DNA from: Flavobacteriia bacterium
GTDB taxonomy: Bacteria > Bacteroidota > Bacteroidia > Flavobacteriales > Flavobacteriaceae
DNA length: 38,578 bases
Assembly: GCA_024635575.1 (NCBI GenBank)
Contig: JAGXIN010000004.1
Location: 1-38,578 of the forward strand
Reading direction: 5' to 3'
The position numbers and the translations under genes are program-made. A model generated the notes under the pieces. It had not been told where the DNA came from, made no database searches, and saw only the letters and a program-made list of their open reading frames with translations. Shown here piece after piece: positions 24,494 to 31,873 of this stretch. Position 1 is the first letter of the stretch. Each line of letters starts with the position of its first letter.

Positions 24494-25345
24494 TTAGGAG
24501 GAGAACTGTTTCCTCCTATAATCTGAAGGTGTTATGCCTTTAATGGCTTTAAATTTCCGATTAAAATTCGCCAGATTGTTGAATCCGGACTTGTATGAAA
24601 TTTCGGTGATGTTCAAATCGTTGTTTTTGGTCAGCAGTTTACAAGCATTTCCAATTCTGATATCAATTAAAAAATTTACAAAAGTCTTGTTGGTTCGCTG
24701 TTTAAAATACCTGCAAAATGCATTGGGTGTCATATTTGCGATATCTGCAACATTATCCAAGGTAACTTCTCTGTGAAAATTATTCATGGTGTATTGAAAA
24801 ATATCACTCATCCGTTTTCCTTCGTCACCATCATATTTTTTTAGGTTTATTAATGACGACAATGTTTGTTTCTCAGCTTCGGAAATTAATGAAATAATTG
24901 ATAAAAAAGAAGTAAACTGTTTGTACTTTGAATAGGTATCAATTTTTGTCAATAACAAAGAAAGTTCCGGTTTGTTGGAAAGTACTTCAAAACCTAAAAC
25001 GGCATCATAAAAAAAGTTGTTGAAATGTTCAAATTCAGGCAAATTAAAAAAATGCTCTCCGTAGGAATTTTTTGAAAAAAATAAGGATATCATTGTCGTT
25101 TCTTTTTCAAAGGCAGCATCTCTTTTAAAAATATGCGGTAAATTTTCACCAATTACAAAAACGTCATTTTTTTTAAATTCTCCTACACAATCCCCAATAA
25201 TGTATGTGCCTTCGCCTTCAAGAAATATACTTATCTGTATTTCTTCATGTTGGTGCAATTTTTCATAAAAGGACTCGCCATCATATTTTTGAATGTATAA
25301 AGTTACATTTTCAGGTTTCGGAATTTTAAATGGCAATACCTTCAT
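24494..25345 (-). CDS. AraC family transcriptional regulator, probable hydroxyproline-operon regulator
   Basis: This 283-residue regulator has an N-terminal cupin sensing domain (about residues 10-100, with LHQHEEIQISIFLEGEGTYI). The C-terminal half holds two helix-turn-helix motifs: VTLDNVADIANMTPNAFCRYFKQRTNKTF and NITEISYKSGFNNLANFNRKFKAIKGITPSDYRR (each cited in part). It is divergent from the hydroxyproline catabolic genes, sharing a 235-bp spacer, so it most likely controls them. Effector identity (hydroxyproline or a pathway intermediate) is inference. A -7-like TAATTTTG lies on the minus strand at 25370-25363. Confidence 0.88.
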   Translation of the reverse strand: MKVLPFKIPKPENVTLYIQKYDGESFYEKLHQHEEIQISIFLEGEGTYIIGDCVGEFKKNDVFVIGENLPHIFKRDAAFEKETTMISLFFSKNSYGEHFFNLPEFEHFNNFFYDAVLGFEVLSNKPELSLLLTKIDTYSKYKQFTSFLSIISLISEAEKQTLSSLINLKKYDGDEGKRMSDIFQYTMNNFHREVTLDNVADIANMTPNAFCRYFKQRTNKTFVNFLIDIRIGNACKLLTKNNDLNITEISYKSGFNNLANFNRKFKAIKGITPSDYRRKQFSS

Positions 25346-25580
25346 TTCTATGAAATATATGTCAAAATTAATCTATTTTTTTGATTTAATGACAAATAGA
25401 AGGTAAAATACTATTATGAATAGATAAAAAAAATGATGGTGTCAAAACTTAGAAAGTATAAATTTGATAAAAAAGTCGAAAGTTGGAAGACTAAATAAAA
25501 TTTCAGCAAAAAAAGATTGAAGTTTAAAATTGATCACTTTGAACTTATTTACATTTAGAACCCGATTTAAATAATTATTT
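25346..25580. promoter_or_regulatory. Divergent control region between the araC-type gene and the hydroxyproline genes
   Basis: Three related words, TCTATT (25372-25377), AATAGA (25395-25400) and AATAGA (25419-25424), are spaced 23 and 24 bases apart and could be AraC-type half-sites. CTATT-ATG-AATAG (25411-25423) is a short palindrome. For the plus strand TAAATTTG (25459-25466) is a perfect -7 element, leaving a leader of about 110 bases before the ATG at 25581. No clear TTG is present at -33, which would suit an activator-dependent promoter. Confidence 0.45.
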
Positions 25581-26480
25581 ATGAGCGTACAATGGAAGGG
25601 CGTAATGCCAGCGGTTACAACAAAATTTACAGATGAGGACACTTTGGATTTGGTAAATTTTGAAATAAATATTAAAGCACAATTGGTGGCTGGTGTCAAT
25701 GGAATTATCCTTGGAGGCACTTTAGGCGAAGCGAGTACACTTACTGCTGATGAAAAAAAAATCCTGATCAAAAAAACAATCGAAATTGTAAAAGGTAAAG
25801 TTCCCGTAATTATTAATATTGCTGAGCAATCAACCTGCGCTGCTATTGAAGCGGTTCAAAAGGCCGAAGAATATGGAGCAAACGGATTAATGTTGTTGCC
25901 GCCAATGCGTTACAAAGCCGATGCCAGAGAAACGATAACTTATTTCAAAAAAATTGCCAAAAGCACCTTGCTGCCAATTATGATTTACAACAATCCGGTA
26001 GATTATGGTATTGAAGTGACCCTGGATATGTTCGAGGAATTGAAGGAATGTGAAAATATTCAGGCTGTAAAAGAATCTACGCGCGATATTTCAAACGTGA
26101 CCAGAATGAAAACGCGTTTTGGTAGCCGTTTTAAAATTTTATGTGGCGTTGACACCTTGGCATTAGAAAGTTTATTGATGGGTGCCGACGGATGGGTGGC
26201 TGGGTTGGTTTGCGCTTTCCCTGCGGAAACTGTTGCCATTTATAAATTGGTAAAAGCTGGAAAAACAAGAGAAGCCATTGCTATTTACAGTTGGTTTTTA
26301 CCTTTGTTAGAGTTGGATATAAATACTAAATTGGTACAAAATATTAAATTGGCGGAAGTTGCCACTGGGATTGGAACAGAAAATGTGCGAGAACCTCGTT
26401 TGCCTTTGGTGGGTGAAGAAAGAGCAAAAGTATTGGCAATTATTGAAAAAGCTTTAAAAAACAGACCAAACATCAATTAA
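25581..26480 (+). CDS. DapA/DHDPS family lyase, probable delta1-pyrroline-4-hydroxy-2-carboxylate deaminase
   Basis: This 299-residue class I aldolase-type TIM barrel has GGTLGEASTLTADEK (the GTTGE loop), the catalytic tyrosine in YNNPVDYGIEV and the Schiff-base Lys164 in IQAVKESTRDIS. The fold alone would also fit dihydrodipicolinate synthase or a keto-deoxy-sugar aldolase. Its position as first gene of a cluster with hydroxyproline epimerase, a D-amino-acid dehydrogenase and 2-oxoglutarate-semialdehyde dehydrogenase points to the deaminase step. That step converts pyrroline-4-hydroxy-2-carboxylate to 2-oxoglutarate semialdehyde and ammonia. Specificity is inferred from context. Confidence 0.85.
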   Translation: MSVQWKGVMPAVTTKFTDEDTLDLVNFEINIKAQLVAGVNGIILGGTLGEASTLTADEKKILIKKTIEIVKGKVPVIINIAEQSTCAAIEAVQKAEEYGANGLMLLPPMRYKADARETITYFKKIAKSTLLPIMIYNNPVDYGIEVTLDMFEELKECENIQAVKESTRDISNVTRMKTRFGSRFKILCGVDTLALESLLMGADGWVAGLVCAFPAETVAIYKLVKAGKTREAIAIYSWFLPLLELDINTKLVQNIKLAEVATGIGTENVREPRLPLVGEERAKVLAIIEKALKNRPNIN

Positions 26481-26483
26481 AAT

Positions 26484-26510
26484 GCCCCCTAACCCCCGAA
26501 GGGGGAATTA
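26484..26510 (-). repeat. Dispersed CCCCC/GGGGG hairpin repeat, copy 2
   Basis: On the minus strand this reads TAATTCCCCCTTCGGGGGTT then AGGGGGC, nearly the same as 7592-7618. It begins four bases after the stop of the DapA-family gene, inside the hydroxyproline cluster. The next 15 bases carry GAAAGTTAAAAGT (26513-26525), a member of the other repeat family, so the 127-base gap is largely repeat material. Confidence 0.7.
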
Positions 26511-26607
26511 ACGAAAGTTAAAAGTTTGTGCTAGGTTATTATAGCGTTGAAGTGAAAGTTCAAAAGGGAAAAAGACCAATAATACAATATACTAAAATAC
26601 ATAGAAA

Positions 26608-28191
26608 ATGATTACAGGAAAAAACTACATTGGAAATCTGCTGGCATCAACAGGGAAAGTGAAATTCAAAACATTCAATCCGAAGGAAAATAAGGAAAAC
26701 GATGTTGTTTTTTCTGAAGCTTCTGAAGCAGAAATTGAGATGGCAGTTGAATTGGCAACGGCAGCTTTTAAGGTGTTTCGAAGTATTTCAGGAATCAAAA
26801 AAAGTGAATTTTTAAACCAAATCGCCAATGAAATTGAAGCATTGGGCGATGAATTGATTAAAACCTATTGCTCAGAATCTGGTTTGCCGGAAGGCAGGGC
26901 AATTGGAGAAAGAGGAAGAACTGTTTTTCAGTTGCGCACTTTTGCCAATTTGGTAAAAGAAGGATCTTGGGTGGAAGCAACTATTGATACTGCTGATTTA
27001 AATAGAACACCCATTCCAAAAGTCGACATTCGTAAAATGTTAATTCCATTAGGTCCAATTGTGGTTTTTGGCGCAAGCAACTTTCCATTGGCCTATTCAA
27101 CAGCAGGCGGAGACACGGCAGCAGCATTTGCTGCAGGTTGTCCGGTTATTGTAAAGTCGCACCCAATGCATGCAGGAACTGGAGAATTGGTGGCATCTGC
27201 AATTATAAATGCTGCTGAAAAAACGGGTATGCCAAATGGCGTATTTTCAAATTTAAACAGCAGCGGTATTGAAGTTGGGGTTAAATTGGTGAAGCATCCG
27301 CAAGTAAAAGCGGTTGGTTTCACGGGAAGCGTTGGAGGAGGAAGAGCATTGTACAATTTGGCTTCACAGCGTCCGGAACCCATTCCTGTTTTTGCTGAAA
27401 TGGGAAGCGTAAATCCGGTAATTATTTTCCCAGATGCCACTAAAAATAAAGGGAGTGAATGGGCAAAGATTTATGCGGGTTCCATCACTTTAGGTTCTGG
27501 ACAATTTTGTACAAATCCCGGATTAATTTTAGGAATAAAAGGAGCCGATTTAAACAATTTTATTCAAAAATTATCTGAAGAAATTGTCAAAATTGAACCT
27601 ACTTGTATGTTGCATCCAAACATCATTGGTGCTTATGAAACTAAAAAGAAAATCATGCAAAAGCAAGAAGGTTTGGAAACTACTGCAAGTTTTTCTGATG
27701 AAATCACTGCTAATTTTGGCCGCCAAGCCATAACAACCGTTGAAGGCGCCACTTTTTTAAAAAACACAGCATTGCATCAGGAGGTTTTTGGACCATTCTC
27801 CATGGTGGTTCAGTGTGAAAATACGCAACAATTGGAAGAAATAATCACTCATTTAGAAGGACAGTTAACAGGAACAGTTTTGGCTGAAAATGAAGAATTG
27901 GAAAATTATGGTAAAGTTATAAACGCACTTGAAAATAGGGTGGGGCGTATTATTTTTAATGGGGTACCAACCGGTGTTGAGGTTTGTGCCGCAATGGTAC
28001 ATGGAGGTCCTTACCCAGCGTCAACCGACAGCAGGTTTACGGCCGTGGGAATCAATTCCATTAAACGTTGGGTGCGTCCGTTTAGTTTTCAAAGCTGGCC
28101 AAACGAAATGTTGCCAGACGAGCTTAAAAATGAAAATCCGTTAAAGATTTTCCGTGTTATTGATGGTGTTCAATCGGTAAAATCAATTTAA
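26608..28191 (+). CDS. 2-oxoglutarate semialdehyde (2,5-dioxovalerate) dehydrogenase
   Basis: This 527-residue aldehyde dehydrogenase oxidises 2-oxoglutarate semialdehyde to 2-oxoglutarate, the final step of hydroxyproline breakdown. The catalytic cysteine is Cys301 in SGQFCTNPGLIL and the general base is Glu264 in VFAEMGSVNPV. The nucleotide region reads VVFGASNFPLAYSTAGGDTA and GFTGSVGGGRAL. The length and the FCTNPG motif match the KGSADH subgroup rather than succinate-semialdehyde or betaine-aldehyde enzymes. It ends 13 bases before the epimerase gene, so they are co-transcribed. Confidence 0.9.
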   Translation: MITGKNYIGNLLASTGKVKFKTFNPKENKENDVVFSEASEAEIEMAVELATAAFKVFRSISGIKKSEFLNQIANEIEALGDELIKTYCSESGLPEGRAIGERGRTVFQLRTFANLVKEGSWVEATIDTADLNRTPIPKVDIRKMLIPLGPIVVFGASNFPLAYSTAGGDTAAAFAAGCPVIVKSHPMHAGTGELVASAIINAAEKTGMPNGVFSNLNSSGIEVGVKLVKHPQVKAVGFTGSVGGGRALYNLASQRPEPIPVFAEMGSVNPVIIFPDATKNKGSEWAKIYAGSITLGSGQFCTNPGLILGIKGADLNNFIQKLSEEIVKIEPTCMLHPNIIGAYETKKKIMQKQEGLETTASFSDEITANFGRQAITTVEGATFLKNTALHQEVFGPFSMVVQCENTQQLEEIITHLEGQLTGTVLAENEELENYGKVINALENRVGRIIFNGVPTGVEVCAAMVHGGPYPASTDSRFTAVGINSIKRWVRPFSFQSWPNEMLPDELKNENPLKIFRVIDGVQSVKSI

Positions 28192-28204
28192 TGACGTTTG
28201 AGAA

Positions 28205-29215
28205 ATGAGCAGAAAAACTTTTTTTTGCGTTGATGCCCACACCTGCGGAAATCCGGTGCGCCTAGTTGCTGGTGGTGGTCCTCATTTAAAGGGAGCCAAT
28301 ATGAGCGAAAAGCGTCAGCATTTTTTAGAGGAATTCGATTGGATTCGCAAAGGATTGATGTTTGAACCGCGAGGACATGATATGATGAGCGGGAGTATTT
28401 TATTTCCGCCGCATAATGAGGAAAATGATTTTTCGATTTTATTTATTGAAACTTCCGGTAGTTTGCCCATGTGCGGCCATGGAACTATAGGGACAGTAAC
28501 CATTGCCATTGAAGAAGGTTTGATAACGCCAAAAATTCCTGGAAAAATAAGGATGGAAGCACCAGCCGGACTTGTGCATATTGAATACCAAAAAACCGGC
28601 AAAAAAGTAGACTGGGTGAAATTAATCAATGTAAAATCTTATTTGGCTGAGGAAGGATTAACAGTGGATTGTCCGGAATTGGGAGCACTTACTTTTGATG
28701 TTGCTTATGGAGGAAATTATTACGCCATAGTGGACCCGCAAGAAAATTTTAGTGGCATTCATAATTTTACGGCTAACAAATTAATTCAATATTCACAAGT
28801 CGTCAGAACGCGGATCAATGAAAAATATCCCAATTTGTTTATTCATCCCGAAAATGAAACCATTAGAGATGTGCGTCATTTGATGTGGACCGGAAATCCT
28901 ATCCATCCAACTTCTTCAGGCAGAAACGCCGTTTTTTACGGCGACAAAGCAATCGATCGTTCACCTTGCGGCACAGGAACATCAGCGCGTATGGCTCAAT
29001 TGTATGCTAAAGGCAAACTAAAACTTGGTGAAGAATTTATTCACGAAAGTTTTATTGGCTCTAAATTTATTGGAAAAATAGTGGAAGAAACCACTTTGAA
29101 CGGTGAAAAAGCAATTGTTCCCAGCATTCAGGGCTGGGCAAAAATATATGGTTACAACACTATTATTATTGATGAGGAAGATGATCCTTATGCACTCGGA
29201 TTTCAAGTTTTATAA
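28205..29215 (+). CDS. 4-hydroxyproline 2-epimerase (proline racemase family)
   Basis: This 336-residue cofactor-independent enzyme epimerises trans-4-hydroxy-L-proline to cis-4-hydroxy-D-proline. Both catalytic cysteines of the two-base mechanism are present: Cys90 in LPMCGHGTIGT and Cys255 in DRSPCGTGTSARMAQ. A Cys/Thr pair would have indicated the dehydratase instead. The N-terminus CVDAHTCGNPVRLVAGGGP is characteristic. The operon context with the dehydrogenase, lyase and aldehyde dehydrogenase supports the hydroxyproline epimerase over proline racemase. The gene is followed after 26 bases by the FAD enzyme. Confidence 0.93.
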   Translation: MSRKTFFCVDAHTCGNPVRLVAGGGPHLKGANMSEKRQHFLEEFDWIRKGLMFEPRGHDMMSGSILFPPHNEENDFSILFIETSGSLPMCGHGTIGTVTIAIEEGLITPKIPGKIRMEAPAGLVHIEYQKTGKKVDWVKLINVKSYLAEEGLTVDCPELGALTFDVAYGGNYYAIVDPQENFSGIHNFTANKLIQYSQVVRTRINEKYPNLFIHPENETIRDVRHLMWTGNPIHPTSSGRNAVFYGDKAIDRSPCGTGTSARMAQLYAKGKLKLGEEFIHESFIGSKFIGKIVEETTLNGEKAIVPSIQGWAKIYGYNTIIIDEEDDPYALGFQVL

Positions 29216-29241
29216 ATATTTAAAGTTTAAACAATCATAAT

Positions 29242-30480
29242 TTGAAAAATGTTATCATCATCGGGGGTGGAATTATTGGATTATGTTCTGCATATTATTT
29301 GGCAAAAGAGGGGTCTAAAGTTACAGTTATTGACAAATCTGATTTGCTGGATGGCTGTTCTTATGGAAATGCGGGAATGATTGTTCCCAGCCATATTATA
29401 CCTATGGCACAGCCAGGCGTAATTCATCAGGGAATTAAATGGATGTTCAATGCCAAAAGTCCATTTTACATAAAACCAGCTTTAAGTTTGGATTTACTTT
29501 CTTGGTTGGTGCAATTTTACAAAAATTCCAATCAGAATCATGTCAACAAATCAATGGTTCCATTGCGGAATCTTTCTTTTTTCAGCAAAGAATTGTATCA
29601 GGAATTAGCGAAATCAACCAATGAATTCGGGTATCAGGAAAAAGGACTTTTAATGCTTTACAATACTGAAAAAGTTGGCGAAGAAGAGATAAAAACTGGA
29701 AAAATTGCTGAAGAATTGGGTATAGAAGTCGATTTTTTAGACCAACAGGAAGTTAAGAAGTTAGAGAAAAATATTAAAGTTAATGCGTTGGGGGCTGTGC
29801 ATTATAAATCGGATGCACATTTGTCTCCAAATCATTTTATGTCGTTTTTAAAATCCGAGTTAAATCTAATGGGGGTGAAAATGATTTCTAATTGTTCACT
29901 GTTGAATTTTAAGGTTTCCAATGAAAAAATTGAAGAATTAATCACCAATAAGGGTAATTTTAAGGCTGATGGATTTGTGCTTGCAACAAGTTCTTGGAGT
30001 GTGGAAATAGCCAAAAAGCTAGGAATTAAATTATATATTTTACCAGGGAAAGGCTATAGTTTTAATGTAGAAAACCTTTTGGTAAAACCAACAATTCCGT
30101 CTATTTTATGTGAGGGAAAAGTGGCTGTAACGCCTTTTAATAATGCTGTTCGGTTTGGCGGAACATTGGAAATCACCAACAATAATGACACTAAAATCAA
30201 TATAAAACGATTGCAGGGAATTGTAGAAAAAGTAAATCAATTTTATCCGGAGATAAAAGTTGACCTCCCAGAAAAGAAAAAAGTATGGCATGGTTTTAGG
30301 CCTTGCACACCAACCGGATTGCCAATTATTGAGAAATCTCAAAAAATTAAGAACTTGACCATTGCAGCAGGACATGCGATGATGGGCTTAAGTTTAGCTC
30401 CGGCTTCCGGAAAATTGGTCAGTGAACTGATAATGGATAAAAAACCATCTATAGACCTTTCAGAATTCAGGAGTACTTAA
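29242..30480 (+). CDS. FAD-dependent D-amino-acid dehydrogenase, probable D-hydroxyproline dehydrogenase
   Basis: This 412-residue DAO/DadA-family flavoprotein has the FAD motif IIIGGGIIGLCSAYYLAKEG at the N-terminus. Other family features are GCSYGNAGMIVPSHIIPMAQPG and the C-terminal WHGFRPCTPTGLPIIEKS with AAGHAMMGLSLAPASG. In the pathway it oxidises cis-4-hydroxy-D-proline to delta1-pyrroline-4-hydroxy-2-carboxylate, probably donating electrons to the respiratory chain. The start is a TTG at 29242, since the nucleotide-binding motif begins within four residues and no ATG precedes it. It follows the epimerase gene and precedes the MarR-type gene by 23 bases. Confidence 0.88.
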   Translation: MKNVIIIGGGIIGLCSAYYLAKEGSKVTVIDKSDLLDGCSYGNAGMIVPSHIIPMAQPGVIHQGIKWMFNAKSPFYIKPALSLDLLSWLVQFYKNSNQNHVNKSMVPLRNLSFFSKELYQELAKSTNEFGYQEKGLLMLYNTEKVGEEEIKTGKIAEELGIEVDFLDQQEVKKLEKNIKVNALGAVHYKSDAHLSPNHFMSFLKSELNLMGVKMISNCSLLNFKVSNEKIEELITNKGNFKADGFVLATSSWSVEIAKKLGIKLYILPGKGYSFNVENLLVKPTIPSILCEGKVAVTPFNNAVRFGGTLEITNNNDTKINIKRLQGIVEKVNQFYPEIKVDLPEKKKVWHGFRPCTPTGLPIIEKSQKIKNLTIAAGHAMMGLSLAPASGKLVSELIMDKKPSIDLSEFRST

Positions 30481-30503
30481 AATATTTTGGTTACTTTTGA
30501 CGC

Positions 30504-30974
30504 ATGACTTTTATAGAAATTTTAATAAAGCTCAGAAGAATAGTGCGATCCGTAAATTTGGAAAGCAAGCGGGTGGATAAAGAATTGGGCGTGAGTATTC
30601 CTCAATTATTATGCCTTCAATTTTTGGCAGAGCAAGATGAATTTAAGGCAAATGCTTCAAAACTAAAAGGTTTTTTAAATTTAAATGCCAGCACAATTAC
30701 AGGGATTATATCAAGGCTGGAGAAAAAAAAACTTGTTATGAAACTTCCTAAATCCATTGACAAACGAGTTACTTTAATTTCTTTAACAACTAAAGGGAAG
30801 GAACTTATTCAAAATGCTCCAATTACTTTTCAACAAAAATTAAGTGAAAAGTTGCAAGCACTTCCGTCAGAAAAACTTAAAATCATCATTGAAGGAATTG
30901 ATTTGTTGACAGAACTTATGGAAGTTGATGAAATTGATGCCTTACCAATTATTACTTCGGAAGAATTTCTTTAG
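30504..30974 (+). CDS. MarR family transcriptional regulator
   Basis: This 156-residue winged-helix regulator has the core NLNASTITGIISRLEKKKLVMKLPKSIDKRVTLISLTTKGKEL (seen in segments), which is the MarR recognition helix and wing. MarR dimers bind palindromes of about 16-20 bp. Two related palindromes lie in the 245-bp spacer directly downstream, before rpsU, and are the best target candidates. The gene is the last of the hydroxyproline run and may also regulate that run. The ligand is unknown. Confidence 0.88.
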   Translation: MTFIEILIKLRRIVRSVNLESKRVDKELGVSIPQLLCLQFLAEQDEFKANASKLKGFLNLNASTITGIISRLEKKKLVMKLPKSIDKRVTLISLTTKGKELIQNAPITFQQKLSEKLQALPSEKLKIIIEGIDLLTELMEVDEIDALPIITSEEFL

Positions 30975-31047
30975 GACTTATATATAGATACAATCGTTTT
31001 TTTTAAATATTATTTCATTTTCATTTTTTGGATTTAATCTTAAAAAG

Positions 31048-31059
31048 TTTCTGCAGAAA
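31048..31059. promoter_or_regulatory. Palindrome 1 upstream of rpsU (TTTCTGCAGAAA)
   Basis: This perfect 12-bp palindrome, in the context GTTTCTGCAGAAAAC, shares GTTTCTRCAGAAA with the stronger site centred 114 bp downstream, roughly eleven helical turns away. It is a candidate operator for the adjacent MarR protein. Confidence 0.45.
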
Positions 31060-31156
31060 ACATAAAAATAAGTGTATTTTTATCAAAATATTTACCAATA
31101 AATCAACGTTATAGGATTTTGATTACTTGTTTGTTAAATTATTATAATTGATTTTC

Positions 31157-31178
31157 AATAGTTTCTACAGAAACTATT
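31157..31178. promoter_or_regulatory. Palindrome 2 upstream of rpsU (AATAGTTTCT-AC-AGAAACTATT)
   Basis: Ten-base arms are perfect around a two-base centre. It ends three bases before the -7 element at 31182-31189 and covers the position where a -33 box should be, so a bound protein would directly block or replace -33 recognition. Confidence 0.6.
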
Positions 31179-31181
31179 TCG

Positions 31182-31189
31182 TATTTTTG
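31182..31189 (+). promoter_or_regulatory. -7 element of the rpsU promoter
   Basis: TATTTTTG matches TAnnTTTG exactly and lies 30 bases before the rpsU ATG. No TTG is seen at the proper -33 distance; palindrome 2 occupies that place. Confidence 0.55.
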
Positions 31190-31219
31190 CGTCATAACCA
31201 TTAAAATAAAACAAGAAAT

Positions 31220-31414
31220 ATGCTCATTATACAAGTAAAGGAAGGCGAAAACATTGATAGAGCGCTAAAAAGATACAAACAAAAAACCAGAAGAACAAAA
31301 CTGATTAATAATTTAAGAGACCAGAAACAATTTACTAAAAAATCAGTAAAGAAAAGAATGAAATTGGCAAAGGCGGTTTACATACAGGATTTAAGAAATC
31401 AAGAAGAAAAATAA
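31220..31414 (+). CDS. rpsU: 30S ribosomal protein S21 (bS21)
   Basis: This 64-residue very basic protein has the S21 pattern IIQVKEGENIDRALKRYKQK, then RRTKLINNLRDQKQF and a Lys/Arg-rich helix. bS21 sits near the anti-Shine-Dalgarno end of 16S rRNA on the small subunit. The length is normal for Bacteroidetes. It has its own -7 element with an overlapping palindrome. The next gene starts two bases after its stop, so it appears to be the first gene of an operon that continues with an acetyltransferase and a transporter. Confidence 0.95.
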   Translation: MLIIQVKEGENIDRALKRYKQKTRRTKLINNLRDQKQFTKKSVKKRMKLAKAVYIQDLRNQEEK

Positions 31415-31416
31415 AT

Positions 31417-31866
31417 ATGGAGACTTTTAAAATTTACAACAATATCACAACACCTTCAGCTGAAGAAAAGGAGGAAGCTATTTCGTTTTTATTTAAGCAC
31501 CTGCAGGAATATGGTGATAAAAAGGAAGATATTGGCAAATGTTTCGATTTTGCGGTAAGGGATTCCAAGGAAGAACTTGGCGGATTTGTATTGATGCTTT
31601 TGGAAAATAACGAAATTAAAGGCGTTACCATCGTTAACAAAACCGGAATGGCCGGATATATTCCTGAAAATATCCTTGTTTATATTGCCGTTCACGAAAA
31701 TGCCCGTGGTAAAGGTTATGGTAAAAAACTAATGAATAAAGCTATTGAATTGGCTGATGGTAATATTGCATTGCACGTAGAACCAAACAATCCGGCAAAA
31801 TTTTTATATGAAAAATTAGGCTTTGAAAATAAATATTTAGAAATGAGACTTAAAAAACAACAATAA
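31417..31866 (+). CDS. GNAT family N-acetyltransferase
   Basis: This 149-residue acetyl-CoA-dependent transferase has the GNAT acetyl-CoA loop in VHENARGKGYGKKLMNKAIEL, preceded by the strand ILVYIAV and followed by HVEPNNPAKFLYEKLGFENKYLEMRL. The acceptor is unknown; small amines, amino acids or protein N-termini (including ribosomal proteins, given rpsU two bases upstream) are possible. Gaps of two bases to rpsU and seven to the symporter gene indicate tight co-transcription. Confidence 0.85.
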   Translation: METFKIYNNITTPSAEEKEEAISFLFKHLQEYGDKKEDIGKCFDFAVRDSKEELGGFVLMLLENNEIKGVTIVNKTGMAGYIPENILVYIAVHENARGKGYGKKLMNKAIELADGNIALHVEPNNPAKFLYEKLGFENKYLEMRLKKQQ

Positions 31867-31873
31867 ACTCTCT

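Noticed and set aside
24495-24518. TAGGAGGA/TCCTCCTA stem at the 3' end of the araC-type gene
   Set aside because: It has no T-tract on either strand and lies mostly in coding sequence, so I do not call it a terminator.
30492-30499. TACTTTTG just before the MarR gene start
   Set aside because: It ends five bases before the ATG and has no -33 partner; a leaderless transcript is possible but not supported.
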